From contig OZ059896.1 of the NCBI GenBank assembly GCA_964057225.1, positions 20,146,501 through 20,210,500 on the forward strand: 64,000 nt of DNA, read 5' to 3'. Shown piece after piece: positions 37,345-50,193 of the stretch. The number at the start of each line of letters is the position of its first letter. Position 1 is the first letter of the stretch. The DNA is from Auanema rhodensis. Its lineage: Eukaryota > Nematoda > Chromadorea > Rhabditida > Rhabditidae. A model generated the notes under the pieces. The model had not been told where the DNA came from. It was given only the letters and a program-made list of their open reading frames with translations, and searched no databases. The position numbers were made by a program, and so were the translations under genes.

Positions 37345-40300
37345 CGCATCGAATGCACTATACTACATTGAGAAACGCTTAATACAAAAATTAGTTATGA
37401 TCGTTTGAAAAATGATGCATTAGTGTATGTTGAGTTTCCATGTACACTCAACATTGCTTCCAAAAACATTTTGACAAAAATTTTTTCGAAAAATTTCAAA
37501 TAAATTTAGCAAAAAGTAGATGTTTTTAGATTCCTTTATTCAAGGCAAAGACGATGGACAATGTTATTCAACGAAAAAATTAATTCTTCAGGGTGAAAAT
37601 CGAGGATATAAGTGTAAACTTATATCAGTTGATATCTCGGTGCATTTTTAAGCTAGCGCAAATCTGATAACACAGATCGACGCAGCTTAAAAATCCGCAT
37701 CGAATGCACTATACTACATTGAAAAACGCTTAATACAAAAATTAGTTATGATCGTTTGAAAAATGATGCATTAGTGTATGTTGAGTTTCCATGTACACTC
37801 AACATTGCTTCCAAAAACATTTTGACAAAAATTTTTTCGAAAAATTTCAAAATAATTTAGCAAAAAGTAGATGTTTTTAGATTCCTTTATTCAAGGCAAA
37901 GACGATGGACAATGTTATTCAACGAAAAAATTAATTCTTTAGGGTGAAAATCGAGGATATAAGTGAGAACTTATATCAGTTGATATCTTGGTGCATTTTT
38001 AAGCTAGCGCAAATCTGATAACACAGATCGACGCAGCTTAAAAATCCGCATCGAATGCACTATACTACATTGAAAAACGCTTAATACAAAAATTAGTTAT
38101 GATCGTTTGAAAAATGATGCATTAGTGTATGTTGAGTTTCCATGTACACTCAACATTGCTTCCAAAAACATTTTGACAAAAATTTTTTCGAAAAATTTCG
38201 AAATAATTTAGCAAAAAGTAGATGTTTTTAGATTCCTTTATTCAAGGCAAAGACGATGGACAATGTTATTCAACGAAAAAATTAATTCTTTAGGGTGAAA
38301 ATCGAGGATATAAGTGTGAACTTATATCAGTTGATATCTTGGTGCATTTTTAAGCTAGCGCAAATCTGATAACACAGATCGACGCAGCTTAAAAATCCGC
38401 ATCGAATGCACTATACTACATTGAAAAACGCTTAATACAAAAATTAGTTATGATCGTTTGAAAAATGATGCATTAGTGTATGTTGAGTTTCCATGTACAC
38501 TCAACATTGCTTCCAAAAACATTTTGACAAAAATTTTTTCGAAAAATTTCAAAATAATTTAGCAAAAAGTAGATGTTTTTAGATTCCATTTTTCAAGGCA
38601 AAGACGATGGACAATGTTATTCAACGGAAAAATTATTTCTTCAGGGTGAAAATCGAGGATATAAGTGTGAACTTATATCAGTTGATATCTCGGTGCATTT
38701 TTAAGCTAGCGCAAATCTGATAACACAGATCGACGCAGCTTAAAAATGCGCATCGAATGCACTATACTACATTGAGAAACGCTTGATACAAAAATTAGTT
38801 ATGATCGTTTGAAAAATGATGCATTAGTGTATGTTGAGTTTCCATGTACACTCAACATTGCTTCCAAAAACATTTTGACAAAAATTTTTTCGAAAAATTT
38901 CGAAATAATTTAGCAAAAAGTAGATGTTTTTAGATTCCTTTATTCAAGGCAAAGACGATGGACAATGTTATTCAACGAAAAAATTAATTCTTTAGGGTGA
39001 AAATCGAGGATATAAGTGTGAACTTATATCAGTTGATATCTTGGTGCATTTTTAAGCTAGCGCAAATCTGATAACACAGATCGACGCAGCTTAAAAATCC
39101 GCATCGAATGCACTATACTACATTGAAAAACGCTTAATACAAAAATTAGTTATGATCGTTTGAAAAATGATGCATTAGTGTATGTTGAGTTTCCATGTAC
39201 ACTCAACATTGCTTCCAAAAACATTTTGACAAAAATTTTTTCGAAAAATTTCAAAATAATTTAGCAAAAAGTAGATGTTTTTAGATTCCATTTTTCAAGG
39301 CAAAGACGATGGACAATGTTATTCAACGAAAAAATTAATTCTTCAGGGTGAAAATCGAGGATATAAGTGTGAACTTATATCAGTTGATATCTCGGTGCAT
39401 TTTTAAGCTAGCGCAAATCTGATAACACAGATCGACGCAGCTTAAAAATCCGCATCGAATGCACTATACTACATTGAGAAACGCTTAATACAAAAATTAG
39501 TTATGATCGTTTGAAAAATGATGCATTAGTGTATGTTGAGTTTCCATGTACACTCAACATTGCTTCCAAAAACATTTTGACAAAAATTTTTTCGAAAAAT
39601 TTCAAAATAATTTAGCAAAAAGTAGATGTTTTTAGATTCCTTTTTTCAAGGCAAAGACGATGGACAATGTTATTCAACGAAAAAATTATTCCTTCAGGGT
39701 GAAAATCGAGGATATAAGTGTGAACTTATATCAGTTGATATCTCGGTGCATTTTTAAGCTAGCGCAAATCTGATAACAGAGATCGACGCAGCTTAAAAAT
39801 CCGCATCGAATGCACTATACTACATTGAGAAACGCTTAATACAAAAATTAGTTATGATCGTTTGAAAAATGATGCATTAGTGTATGTTGAGTTTCCATGT
39901 ACACTCAACATTGCTTCCAAAAACATTTTGACAAAAATTTTTTCGAAAAATTTCAAAATAATTTAGCAAAAAGTAGATGTTTTTAGATTCCATTTTTCAA
40001 GGCAAAGACGATGGACAATGTTATTCAACGGAAAAATTATTTCTTCAGGGTGAAAATCGAGGATATAAGTGTGAACTTATATCAGTTGATATCTCGGTGC
40101 ATTTTTAAGCTAGCGCAAATCTGATAACACAGATCGACGCAGCTTAAAAATGCGCATCGAATGCACTATACTACATTGAGAAACGCTTAATACAAAAATT
40201 AGTTATGATCGTTTGAAAAATGATGCATTAGTGTATGTTGAGTTTCCATGTACACTCAACATTGCTTCCAAAAACATTTTGACAAAAATTTTTTCGAAAA

Positions 40301-42798
40301 ATTTCAAATAAATTTAGCAAAAAGTAGATGTTTTTAGATTCCTTTATTCAAGGCAAAGACGATGGACAATGTTATTCAACGAAAAAATTAATTCTTCAGG
40401 GTGAAAATCGAGGATATAAGTGTAAACTTATATCAGTTGATATCTCGGTGCATTTTTAAGCTAGCGCAAATCTGATAACACAGATCGACGCAGCTTAAAA
40501 ATCCGCATCGAATGCACTATACTACATTGAAAAACGCTTAATACAAAAATTAGTTATGATCGTTTGAAAAATGATGCATTAGTGTATGTTGAGTTTCCAT
40601 GTACACTCAACATTGCTTCCAAAAACATTTTGACAAAAATTTTTTCGAAAAATTTCAAAATAATTTAGCAAAAAGTAGATGTTTTTAGATTCCTTTATTC
40701 AAGGCAAAGACGATGGACAATGTTATTCAACGAAAAAATTAATTCTTTAGGGTGAAAATCGAGGATATAAGTGAGAACTTATATCAGTTGATATCTTGGT
40801 GCATTTTTAAGCTAGCGCAAATCTGATAACACAGATCGACGCAGCTTAAAAATCCGCATCGAATGCACTATACTACATTGAAAAACGCTTAATACAAAAA
40901 TTAGTTATGATCGTTTGAAAAATGATGCATTAGTGTATGTTGAGTTTCCATGTACACTCAACATTGCTTCCAAAAACATTTTGACAAAAATTTTTTCGAA
41001 AAATTTCGAAATAATTTAGCAAAAAGTAGATGTTTTTAGATTCCTTTATTCAAGGCAAAGACGATGGACAATGTTATTCAACGAAAAAATTAATTCTTTA
41101 GGGTGAAAATCGAGGATATAAGTGTGAACTTATATCAGTTGATATCTTGGTGCATTTTTAAGCTAGCGCAAATCTGATAACACAGATCGACGCAGCTTAA
41201 AAATCCGCATCGAATGCACTATACTACATTGAAAAACGCTTAATACAAAAATTAGTTATGATCGTTTGAAAAATGATGCATTAGTGTATGTTGAGTTTCC
41301 ATGTACACTCAACATTGCTTCCAAAAACATTTTGACAAAAATTTTTTCGAAAAATTTCAAAATAATTTAGCAAAAAGTAGATGTTTTTAGATTCCATTTT
41401 TCAAGGCAAAGACGATGGACAATGTTATTCAACGGAAAAATTATTTCTTCAGGGTGAAAATCGAGGATATAAGTGTGAACTTATATCAGTTGATATCTCG
41501 GTGCATTTTTAAGCTAGCGCAAATCTGATAACACAGATCGACGCAGCTTAAAAATGCGCATCGAATGCACTATACTACATTGAGAAACGCTTGATACAAA
41601 AATTAGTTATGATCGTTTGAAAAATGATGCATTAGTGTATGTTGAGTTTCCATGTACACTCAACATTGCTTCCAAAAACATTTTGACAAAAATTTTTTCG
41701 AAAAATTTCGAAATAATTTAGCAAAAAGTAGATGTTTTTAGATTCCTTTATTCAAGGCAAAGACGATGGACAATGTTATTCAACGAAAAAATTAATTCTT
41801 TAGGGTGAAAATCGAGGATATAAGTGTGAACTTATATCAGTTGATATCTTGGTGCATTTTTAAGCTAGCGCAAATCTGATAACACAGATCGACGCAGCTT
41901 AAAAATCCGCATCGAATGCACTATACTACATTGAAAAACGCTTAATACAAAAATTAGTTATGATCGTTTGAAAAATGATGCATTAGTGTATGTTGAGTTT
42001 CCATGTACACTCAACATTGCTTCCAAAAACATTTTGACAAAAATTTTTTCGAAAAATTTCAAAATAATTTAGCAAAAAGTAGATGTTTTTAGATTCCATT
42101 TTTCAAGGCAAAGACGATGGACAATGTTATTCAACGAAAAAATTAATTCTTCAGGGTGAAAATCGAGGATATAAGTGTGAACTTATATCAGTTGATATCT
42201 CGGTGCATTTTTAAGCTAGCGCAAATCTGATAACACAGATCGACGCAGCTTAAAAATCCGCATCGAATGCACTATACTACATTGAGAAACGCTTAATACA
42301 AAAATTAGTTATGATCGTTTGAAAAATGATGCATTAGTGTATGTTGAGTTTCCATGTACACTCAACATTGCTTCCAAAAACATTTTGACAAAAATTTTTT
42401 CGAAAAATTTCAAAATAATTTAGCAAAAAGTAGATGTTTTTAGATTCCTTTTTTCAAGGCAAAGACGATGGACAATGTTATTCAACGAAAAAATTATTCC
42501 TTCAGGGTGAAAATCGAGGATATAAGTGTGAACTTATATCAGTTGATATCTCGGTGCATTTTTAAGCTAGCGCAAATCTGATAACAGAGATCGACGCAGC
42601 TTAAAAATCCGCATCGAATGCACTATACTACATTGAGAAACGCTTAATACAAAAATTAGTTATGATCGTTTGAAAAATGATGCATTAGTGTATGTTGAGT
42701 TTCCATGTACACTCAACATTGCTTCCAAAAACATTTTGACAAAAATTTTTTCGAAAAATTTCAAAATAATTTAGCAAAAAGTAGATGTTTTTAGATTC
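37345..42798 (+). repeat. Tandem 8-monomer duplication (2,808-bp period)
   Basis: From offset 139 of unit 106 to about offset 327 of unit 113 the sequence recurs 2,808 bp later (units 114-121). The private loop change GTGAGAAC occurs only in units 108 and 116, which fixes the period. Unit 114 is a hybrid: its left part (ACGGAAAAATT, AATGCGC) is of the unit-110 type and its right part (CGCTTAAT, CAAATAAAT) of the unit-106 type, so the exchange point lies inside that monomer between offsets 138 and 175. Confidence 0.8.
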
Positions 42799-45311
42799 TA
42801 TTTTTCAAGGCAAAGACGATGGACAATGTTATTCAACGAAAAAATTAATTCTTCAGGGTGAAAATCGAGGATATAAGTGTGAACTTATATCAGTTGATAT
42901 CTCGGTGCATTTTTAAGCTAGCGCAAATCTGATAACACAGATCGACGCAGCTTAAAAATGCGCATCGAATGCACTATACTACATTGAGAAACCCTTGATA
43001 CAAAAATTAGTTATGATCGTTTGAAAAATGATGCATTAGTGTATGTTGAGTTTCCATGTACACTCAACATTGCTTCCAAAAACATTTTGACAAAAATTTT
43101 TTCGAAAAATTTCAAAATAATTTAGCAAAAAGTAGATGTTTTTAGATTCCATTTTTCAAGGCAAAGACGATGGACAATGTTATTCAACGAAAAAATTAAT
43201 TCTTCAGGGTGAAAATCGAGGATATAAGTGTGAACTTATATCAGTTGATATCTTGGTGCATTTTTAAGCTAGCGCAAATCTGATAACACAGATCGACGCA
43301 GCTTAAAAATCCGCATCGAATGCACTATACTACATTGAAAAACGCTTAATACAAAAATTAGTTATGATCGTTTGAAAAATGATGCATTAGTGTATGTTGA
43401 GTTTCCATGTACACTCAACATTGCTTCCAAAAACATTTTGACAAAAATTTTTTCGAAAAATTTCAAAATAATTTAGCAAAAAGTAGATGTTTTTAGATTC
43501 CATTTTTCAAGGCAAAGACGATGGACAATGTTATTCAACGGAAAAATTATTTCTTCAGGGTGAAAATCGAGGATATAAGTGTGAACTTATATCAGTTGAT
43601 ATCTCGGTGCATTTTTAAGCTAGCGCAAATCTGATAACACAGATCGACGCAGCTTAAAAATGCGCATCGAATGCACTATACTACATTGAGAAACGCTTGA
43701 TACAAAAATTAGTTATGATCGTTTGAAAAATGATGCATTAGTGTATGTTGAGTTTCCATGTACACTCAACATTGCTTCCAAAAACATTTTGACAAAAATT
43801 TTTTCGAAAAATTTCGAAATAATTTAGCAAAAAGTAGATGTTTTTAGATTCCTTTATTCAAGGCAAAGACGATGGACAATGTTATTCAACGAAAAAATTA
43901 ATTCTTTAGGGTGAAAATCGAGGATATAAGTGTGAACTTATATCAGTTGATATCTTGGTGCATTTTTAAGCTAGCGCAAATCTGATAACACAGATCGACG
44001 CAGCTTAAAAATCCGCATCGAATGCACTATACTACATTGAAAAACGCTTAATACAAAAATTAGTTATGATCGTTTGAAAAATGATGCATTAGTGTATGTT
44101 GAGTTTCCATGTACACTCAACATTGCTTCCAAAAACATTTTGACAAAAATTTTTTCGAAAAATTTCAAAATAATTTAGCAAAAAGTAGATGTTTTTAGAT
44201 TCCATTTTTCAAGGCAAAGACGATGGACAATGTTATTCAACGAAAAAATTAATTCTTCAGGGTGAAAATCGAGGATATAAGTGTGAACTTATATCAGTTG
44301 ATATCTCGGTGCATTTTTAAGCTAGCGCAAATCTGATAACACAGATCGACGCAGCTTAAAAATCCGCATCGAATGCACTATACTACATTGAGAAACGCTT
44401 AATACAAAAATTAGTTATGATCGTTTGAAAAATGATGCATTAGTGTATGTTGAGTTTCCATGTACACTCAACATTGCTTCCAAAAACATTTTGACAAAAA
44501 TTTTTTCGAAAAATTTCAAAATAATTTAGCAAAAAGTAGATGTTTTTAGATTCCTTTTTTCAAGGCAAAGACGATGGACAATGTTATTCAACGAAAAAAT
44601 TATTCCTTCAGGGTGAAAATCGAGGATATAAGTGTGAACTTATATCAGTTGATATCTCGGTGCATTTTTAAGCTAGCGCAAATCTGATAACAGAGATCGA
44701 CGCAGCTTAAAAATCCGCATCGAATGCACTATACTACATTGAGAAACGCTTAATACAAAAATTAGTTATGATCGTTTGAAAAATGATGCATTAGTGTATG
44801 TTGAGTTTCCATGTACACTCAACATTGCTTCCAAAAACATTTTGACAAAAATTTTTTCGAAAAATTTCAAAATAATTTAGCAAAAAGTAGATGTTTTTAG
44901 ATTCTATTTTTCAAGGCAAAGACGATGGACAATGTTATTCAACGAAAAAATTAATTCTTCAGGGTGAAAATCGAGGATATAAGTGTGAACTTATATCAGT
45001 TGATATCTCGGTGCATTTTTAAGCTAGCGCAAATCTGATAACACAGATCGACGCAGCTTAAAAATGCGCATCGAATGCACTATACTACATTGAGAAACCC
45101 TTGATACAAAAATTAGTTATGATCGTTTGAAAAATGATGCATTAGTGTATGTTGAGTTTCCATGTACACTCAACATTGCTTCCAAAAACATTTTGACAAA
45201 AATTTTTTCGAAAAATTTCAAAATAATTTAGCAAAAAGTAGATGTTTTTAGATTCCATTTTTCAAGGCAAAGACGATGGACAATGTTATTCAACGAAAAA
45301 ATTAATTCTTC
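41100..45311 (+). repeat. Tandem 6-monomer duplication (2,106-bp period)
   Basis: Units 118-122 recur as units 124-128, with flanking parts of units 117 and 123 included. Shared markers are ACGGAAAAATT with AATGCGC and TTTCGAAAT; TTAGGG with TTGAAAAAC; a CCTTTTTT end; ATTATTCC/ACAGAG with GATTCTATTT; and AATGCGC with AAACCCTTG. Unit 123 is a junction monomer with TCAGGG at offset 32 but TCTTGG at offset 81, a combination not seen in other units I checked. The first copy overlaps the second copy of the 8-monomer duplication. Confidence 0.8.
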
Positions 45312-48300
45312 AGGGTGAAAATCGAGGATATAAGTGTGAACTTATATCAGTTGATATCTCGGTGCATTTTTAAGCTAGCGCAAATCTGATAACACAGATC
45401 GACGCAGCTTAAAAATTCGCATCGAATGCACTATACTACATTGAGAAACGCTTAATACAAAAATTAGTTATGATCGTTTGAAAAATGATGCATTAGTGTA
45501 TGTTGAGTTTCCATGTACACTCAACATTGCTTCCAAAAACATTTTGACAAAAATTTTTTCGAAAAATTTCAAAATAATTTAGCAAAAAGTAGATGTTTTT
45601 AGATTCCTTTTTTCAAGGCAAAGACGATGGACAATGTTATTCAACGAAAAAATTATTCCTTCAGGGTGAAAATCGAGGATATAAGTGTGAACTTATATCA
45701 GTTGATATCTCGGTGCATTTTTAAGCTAGCGCAAATCTGATAACAGAGATCGACGCAGCTTAAAAATCCGCATCGAATGCACTATACTACATTGAGAAAC
45801 GCTTAATACAAAAATTAGTTATGATCGTTTGAAAAATGATGCATTAGTGTATGTTGAGTTTCCATGTACACTCAACATTGCTTCCAAAAACATTTTGACA
45901 AAAATTTTTTCGAAAAATTTCAAATAAATTTAGCAAAAAGTAGATGTTTTTAGATTCCTTTATTCAAGGCAAAGACGATGGACAATGTTATTCAACGAAA
46001 AAAGTAATTCTTCAGGGTGAAAATCGAGGATATAAGTGTAAACTTATATCAGTTGATATCTCGGTGCATTTTTAAGCTAGCGCAAATCTGATAACACAGA
46101 TCGACGCAGCTTAAAAATCCGCATCGAATGCACTATACTACATTGAAAAACGCTTAATACAAAAATTAGTTATGATCGTTTGAAAAATGATGCATTAGTG
46201 TATGTTGAGTTTCCATGTACACTCAACATTGCTTCCAAAAACATTTTGACAAAAATTTTTTCGAAAAATTTCAAAATAATTTAGCAAAAAGTAGATGTTT
46301 TTAGATTCCATTTTTCAAGGCAAAGACGATGGACAGTGGTATTCAACGAAAAAATTAATTCTTCAGGGTGAAAATCGAGGATATAAGTGTGAACTTATAT
46401 CAGTTGATATCTCGGTGCATTTTTAAGCTAGCGCAAATCTGATAACACAGATCGACGCAGCTTAAAAATCCGCATCGAATGCACTATACTACATTGAGAA
46501 ACGCTTAATACAAAAATTAGTTATGATCGTTTGAAAAATGATGCATTAGTGTATGTTGAGTTTCCATGTACACTCAACATTGCTTCCAAAAACATTTTGA
46601 CAAAAATTTTTTCGAAAAATTTCAAAATAATTTAGCAAAAAGTAGATGTTTTTAGATTCCTTCATTCAAGGCAAAGACGATGGACAATGTTATTCAACGA
46701 AAAAATTAATTCTTCAGGGTGAAAATCGAGGATATAAGTGTGAACTTATATCAGTTGATATCTCGGTGCATTTTTAAGCTAGCGCAAATCTGATAACACA
46801 GATCGACGCAGCTTAAAAATCCGCATCGAATGCACTATACTACATTGAGAAACGCTTAATACAAAAATTAGTTATGATCGTTTGAAAAATGATGCATTAG
46901 TGTATGTTGAGTTTCCATGTACACTCAACATTGCTTCCAAAAACATTTTGACAAAAATTTTTTCGAAAAATTTCAAATAAATTTAGCAAAAAGTAGATGT
47001 TTTTAGATTCCTTTATTCAAGGCAAAGACGATGGACAATGTTATTCAACGAAAAAATTAATTCTTCAGGGTGAAAATCGAGGATATAAGTGTAAACTTAT
47101 ATCAGTTGATATCTCGGTGCATTTTTAAGCTAGCGCAAATCTGATAACACAGATCGACGCAGCTTAAAAATCCGCATCGAATGCACTATACTACATTGAG
47201 AAACGCTTGATACAAAAATTAGTTATGATCGTTTGAAAAATGATGCATTAGTGTATGTTGAGTTTCCATGTACACTCAACATTGCTTCCAAAAACATTTT
47301 GACAAAAATTTTTTCGAAAAATTTCAAATAAATTTAGCAAAAAGTAGATGTTTTTAGATTCCTTTATTCAAGGCAAAGACGATGGACAATGTTATTCAAC
47401 GAAAAAATTAATTCTTCAGGGTGAAAATCGAGGATATAAGTGTGAACTTATATCAGTTGATATCTCGGTGCATTTTTAAGCTAGCGCAAATCTGATAACA
47501 CAGATCGACGCAGCTTAAAAATGCGCATCGAATGCACTATACTACATTGAGAAACCCTTGATACAAAAATTAGTTATGATCGTTTGAAAAATGATGCATT
47601 AGTGTATGTTGAGTTTCCATGTACACTCAACATTGCTTCCAAAAACATTTTGACAAAAATTTTTTCGAAAAATTTCAAAATAATTTAGCAAAAAGTAGAT
47701 GTTTTTAGATTCCATTTTTCAAGGCAAAGACGATGGACAATGTTATTCAACGAAAAAATTAATTCTTCAGGGTGAAAATCGAGGATATAAGTGTGAACTT
47801 ATATCAGTTGATATCTCGGTGCATTTTTAAGCTAGCGCAAATCTGATAACACAGATCGACGCAGCTTAAAAATTCGCATCGAATGCACTATACTACATTG
47901 AGAAACGCTTAATACAAAAATTAGTTATGATCGTTTGAAAAATGATGCATTAGTGTATGTTGAGTTTCCATGTACACTCAACATTGCTTCCAAAAACATT
48001 TTGACAAAAATTTTTTCGAAAAATTTCAAAATAATTTAGCAAAAAGTAGATGTTTTTAGATTCCTTTTTTCAAGGCAAAGACGATGGACAATGTTATTCA
48101 ACGAAAAAATTATTCCTTCAGGGTGAAAATCGAGGATATAAGTGTGAACTTATATCAGTTGATATCTCGGTGCATTTTTAAGCTAGCGCAAATCTGATAA
48201 CAGAGATCGACGCAGCTTAAAAATCCGCATCGAATGCACTATACTACATTGAGAAACGCTTAATACAAAAATTAGTTATGATCGTTTGAAAAATGATGCA

Positions 48301-49842
48301 TTAGTGTATGTTGAGTTTCCATGTACACTCAACATTGCTTCCAAAAACATTTTGACAAAAATTTTTTCGAAAAATTTCAAATAAATTTAGCAAAAAGTAG
48401 ATGTTTTTAGATTCCTTTATTCAAGGCAAAGACGATGGACAATGTTATTCAACGAAAAAAGTAATTCTTCAGGGTGAAAATCGAGGATATAAGTGTAAAC
48501 TTATATCAGTTGATATCTCGGTGCATTTTTAAGCTAGCGCAAATCTGATAACACAGATCGACGCAGCTTAAAAATCCGCATCGAATGCACTATACTACAT
48601 TGAAAAACGCTTAATACAAAAATTAGTTATGATCGTTTGAAAAATGATGCATTAGTGTATGTTGAGTTTCCATGTACACTCAACATTGCTTCCAAAAACA
48701 TTTTGACAAAAATTTTTTCGAAAAATTTCAAAATAATTTAGCAAAAAGTAGATGTTTTTAGATTCCATTTTTCAAGGCAAAGACGATGGACAGTGGTATT
48801 CAACGAAAAAATTAATTCTTCAGGGTGAAAATCGAGGATATAAGTGTGAACTTATATCAGTTGATATCTCGGTGCATTTTTAAGCTAGCGCAAATCTGAT
48901 AACACAGATCGACGCAGCTTAAAAATCCGCATCGAATGCACTATACTACATTGAGAAACGCTTAATACAAAAATTAGTTATGATCGTTTGAAAAATGATG
49001 CATTAGTGTATGTTGAGTTTCCATGTACACTCAACATTGCTTCCAAAAACATTTTGACAAAAATTTTTTCGAAAAATTTCAAAATAATTTAGCAAAAAGT
49101 AGATGTTTTTAGATTCCTTCATTCAAGGCAAAGACGATGGACAATGTTATTCAACGAAAAAATTAATTCTTCAGGGTGAAAATCGAGGATATAAGTGTGA
49201 ACTTATATCAGTTGATATCTCGGTGCATTTTTAAGCTAGCGCAAATCTGATAACACAGATCGACGCAGCTTAAAAATCCGCATCGAATGCACTATACTAC
49301 ATTGAGAAACGCTTAATACAAAAATTAGTTATGATCGTTTGAAAAATGATGCATTAGTGTATGTTGAGTTTCCATGTACACTCAACATTGCTTCCAAAAA
49401 CATTTTGACAAAAATTTTTTCGAAAAATTTCAAATAAATTTAGCAAAAAGTAGATGTTTTTAGATTCCTTTATTCAAGGCAAAGACGATGGACAATGTTA
49501 TTCAACGAAAAAATTAATTCTTCAGGGTGAAAATCGAGGATATAAGTGTAAACTTATATCAGTTGATATCTCGGTGCATTTTTAAGCTAGCGCAAATCTG
49601 ATAACACAGATCGACGCAGCTTAAAAATCCGCATCGAATGCACTATACTACATTGAGAAACGCTTGATACAAAAATTAGTTATGATCGTTTGAAAAATGA
49701 TGCATTAGTGTATGTTGAGTTTCCATGTACACTCAACATTGCTTCCAAAAACATTTTGACAAAAATTTTTTCGAAAAATTTCAAAATAATTTAGCAAAAA
49801 GTAGATGTTTTTAGATTCCATTTTTCAAGGCAAAGACGATGG
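44929..49842 (+). repeat. Tandem 7-monomer duplication (2 x 2,457 bp)
   Basis: Units 128-134 (44929-47385) recur as units 135-141 (47386-49842). Shared rare markers are AAACCCTTG; AATTCGC (units 129 and 136 only); ACGAAAAAAGTAATT (131 and 138 only); ACAGTGGTAT (132 and 139); and CCTTCATTC (132 and 139 only). The copies part near 49786, where unit 134 has CAAATAAAT and unit 141 has CAAAATAAT. The ACAGTGGTAT variant is first seen here and continues through the rest of the window. Confidence 0.85.
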
Positions 49843-50193
49843 ACAGTGGTATTCAACGAAAAAATTAATTCTTCAGGGTGAAAATCGAGGATATAAGTGT
49901 GAACTTATATCAGTTGATATCTCGGTGCATTTTTAAGCTAGCGCAAATCTGATAACACAGATCGACGCAGCTTAAAAATCCGCATCGAATGCACTATACT
50001 ACATTGAGAAACGCTTAATACAAAAATTAGTTATGATCGTTTGAAAAATGATGCATTAGTGTATGTTGAGTTTCCATGTACACTCAACATTGCTTCCAAA
50101 AACATTTTGACAAAAATTTTTTCGAAAAATTTCAAAATAATTTAGCAAAAAGTAGATGTTTTTAGATTCCTTTATTCAAGGCAAAGACGATGG

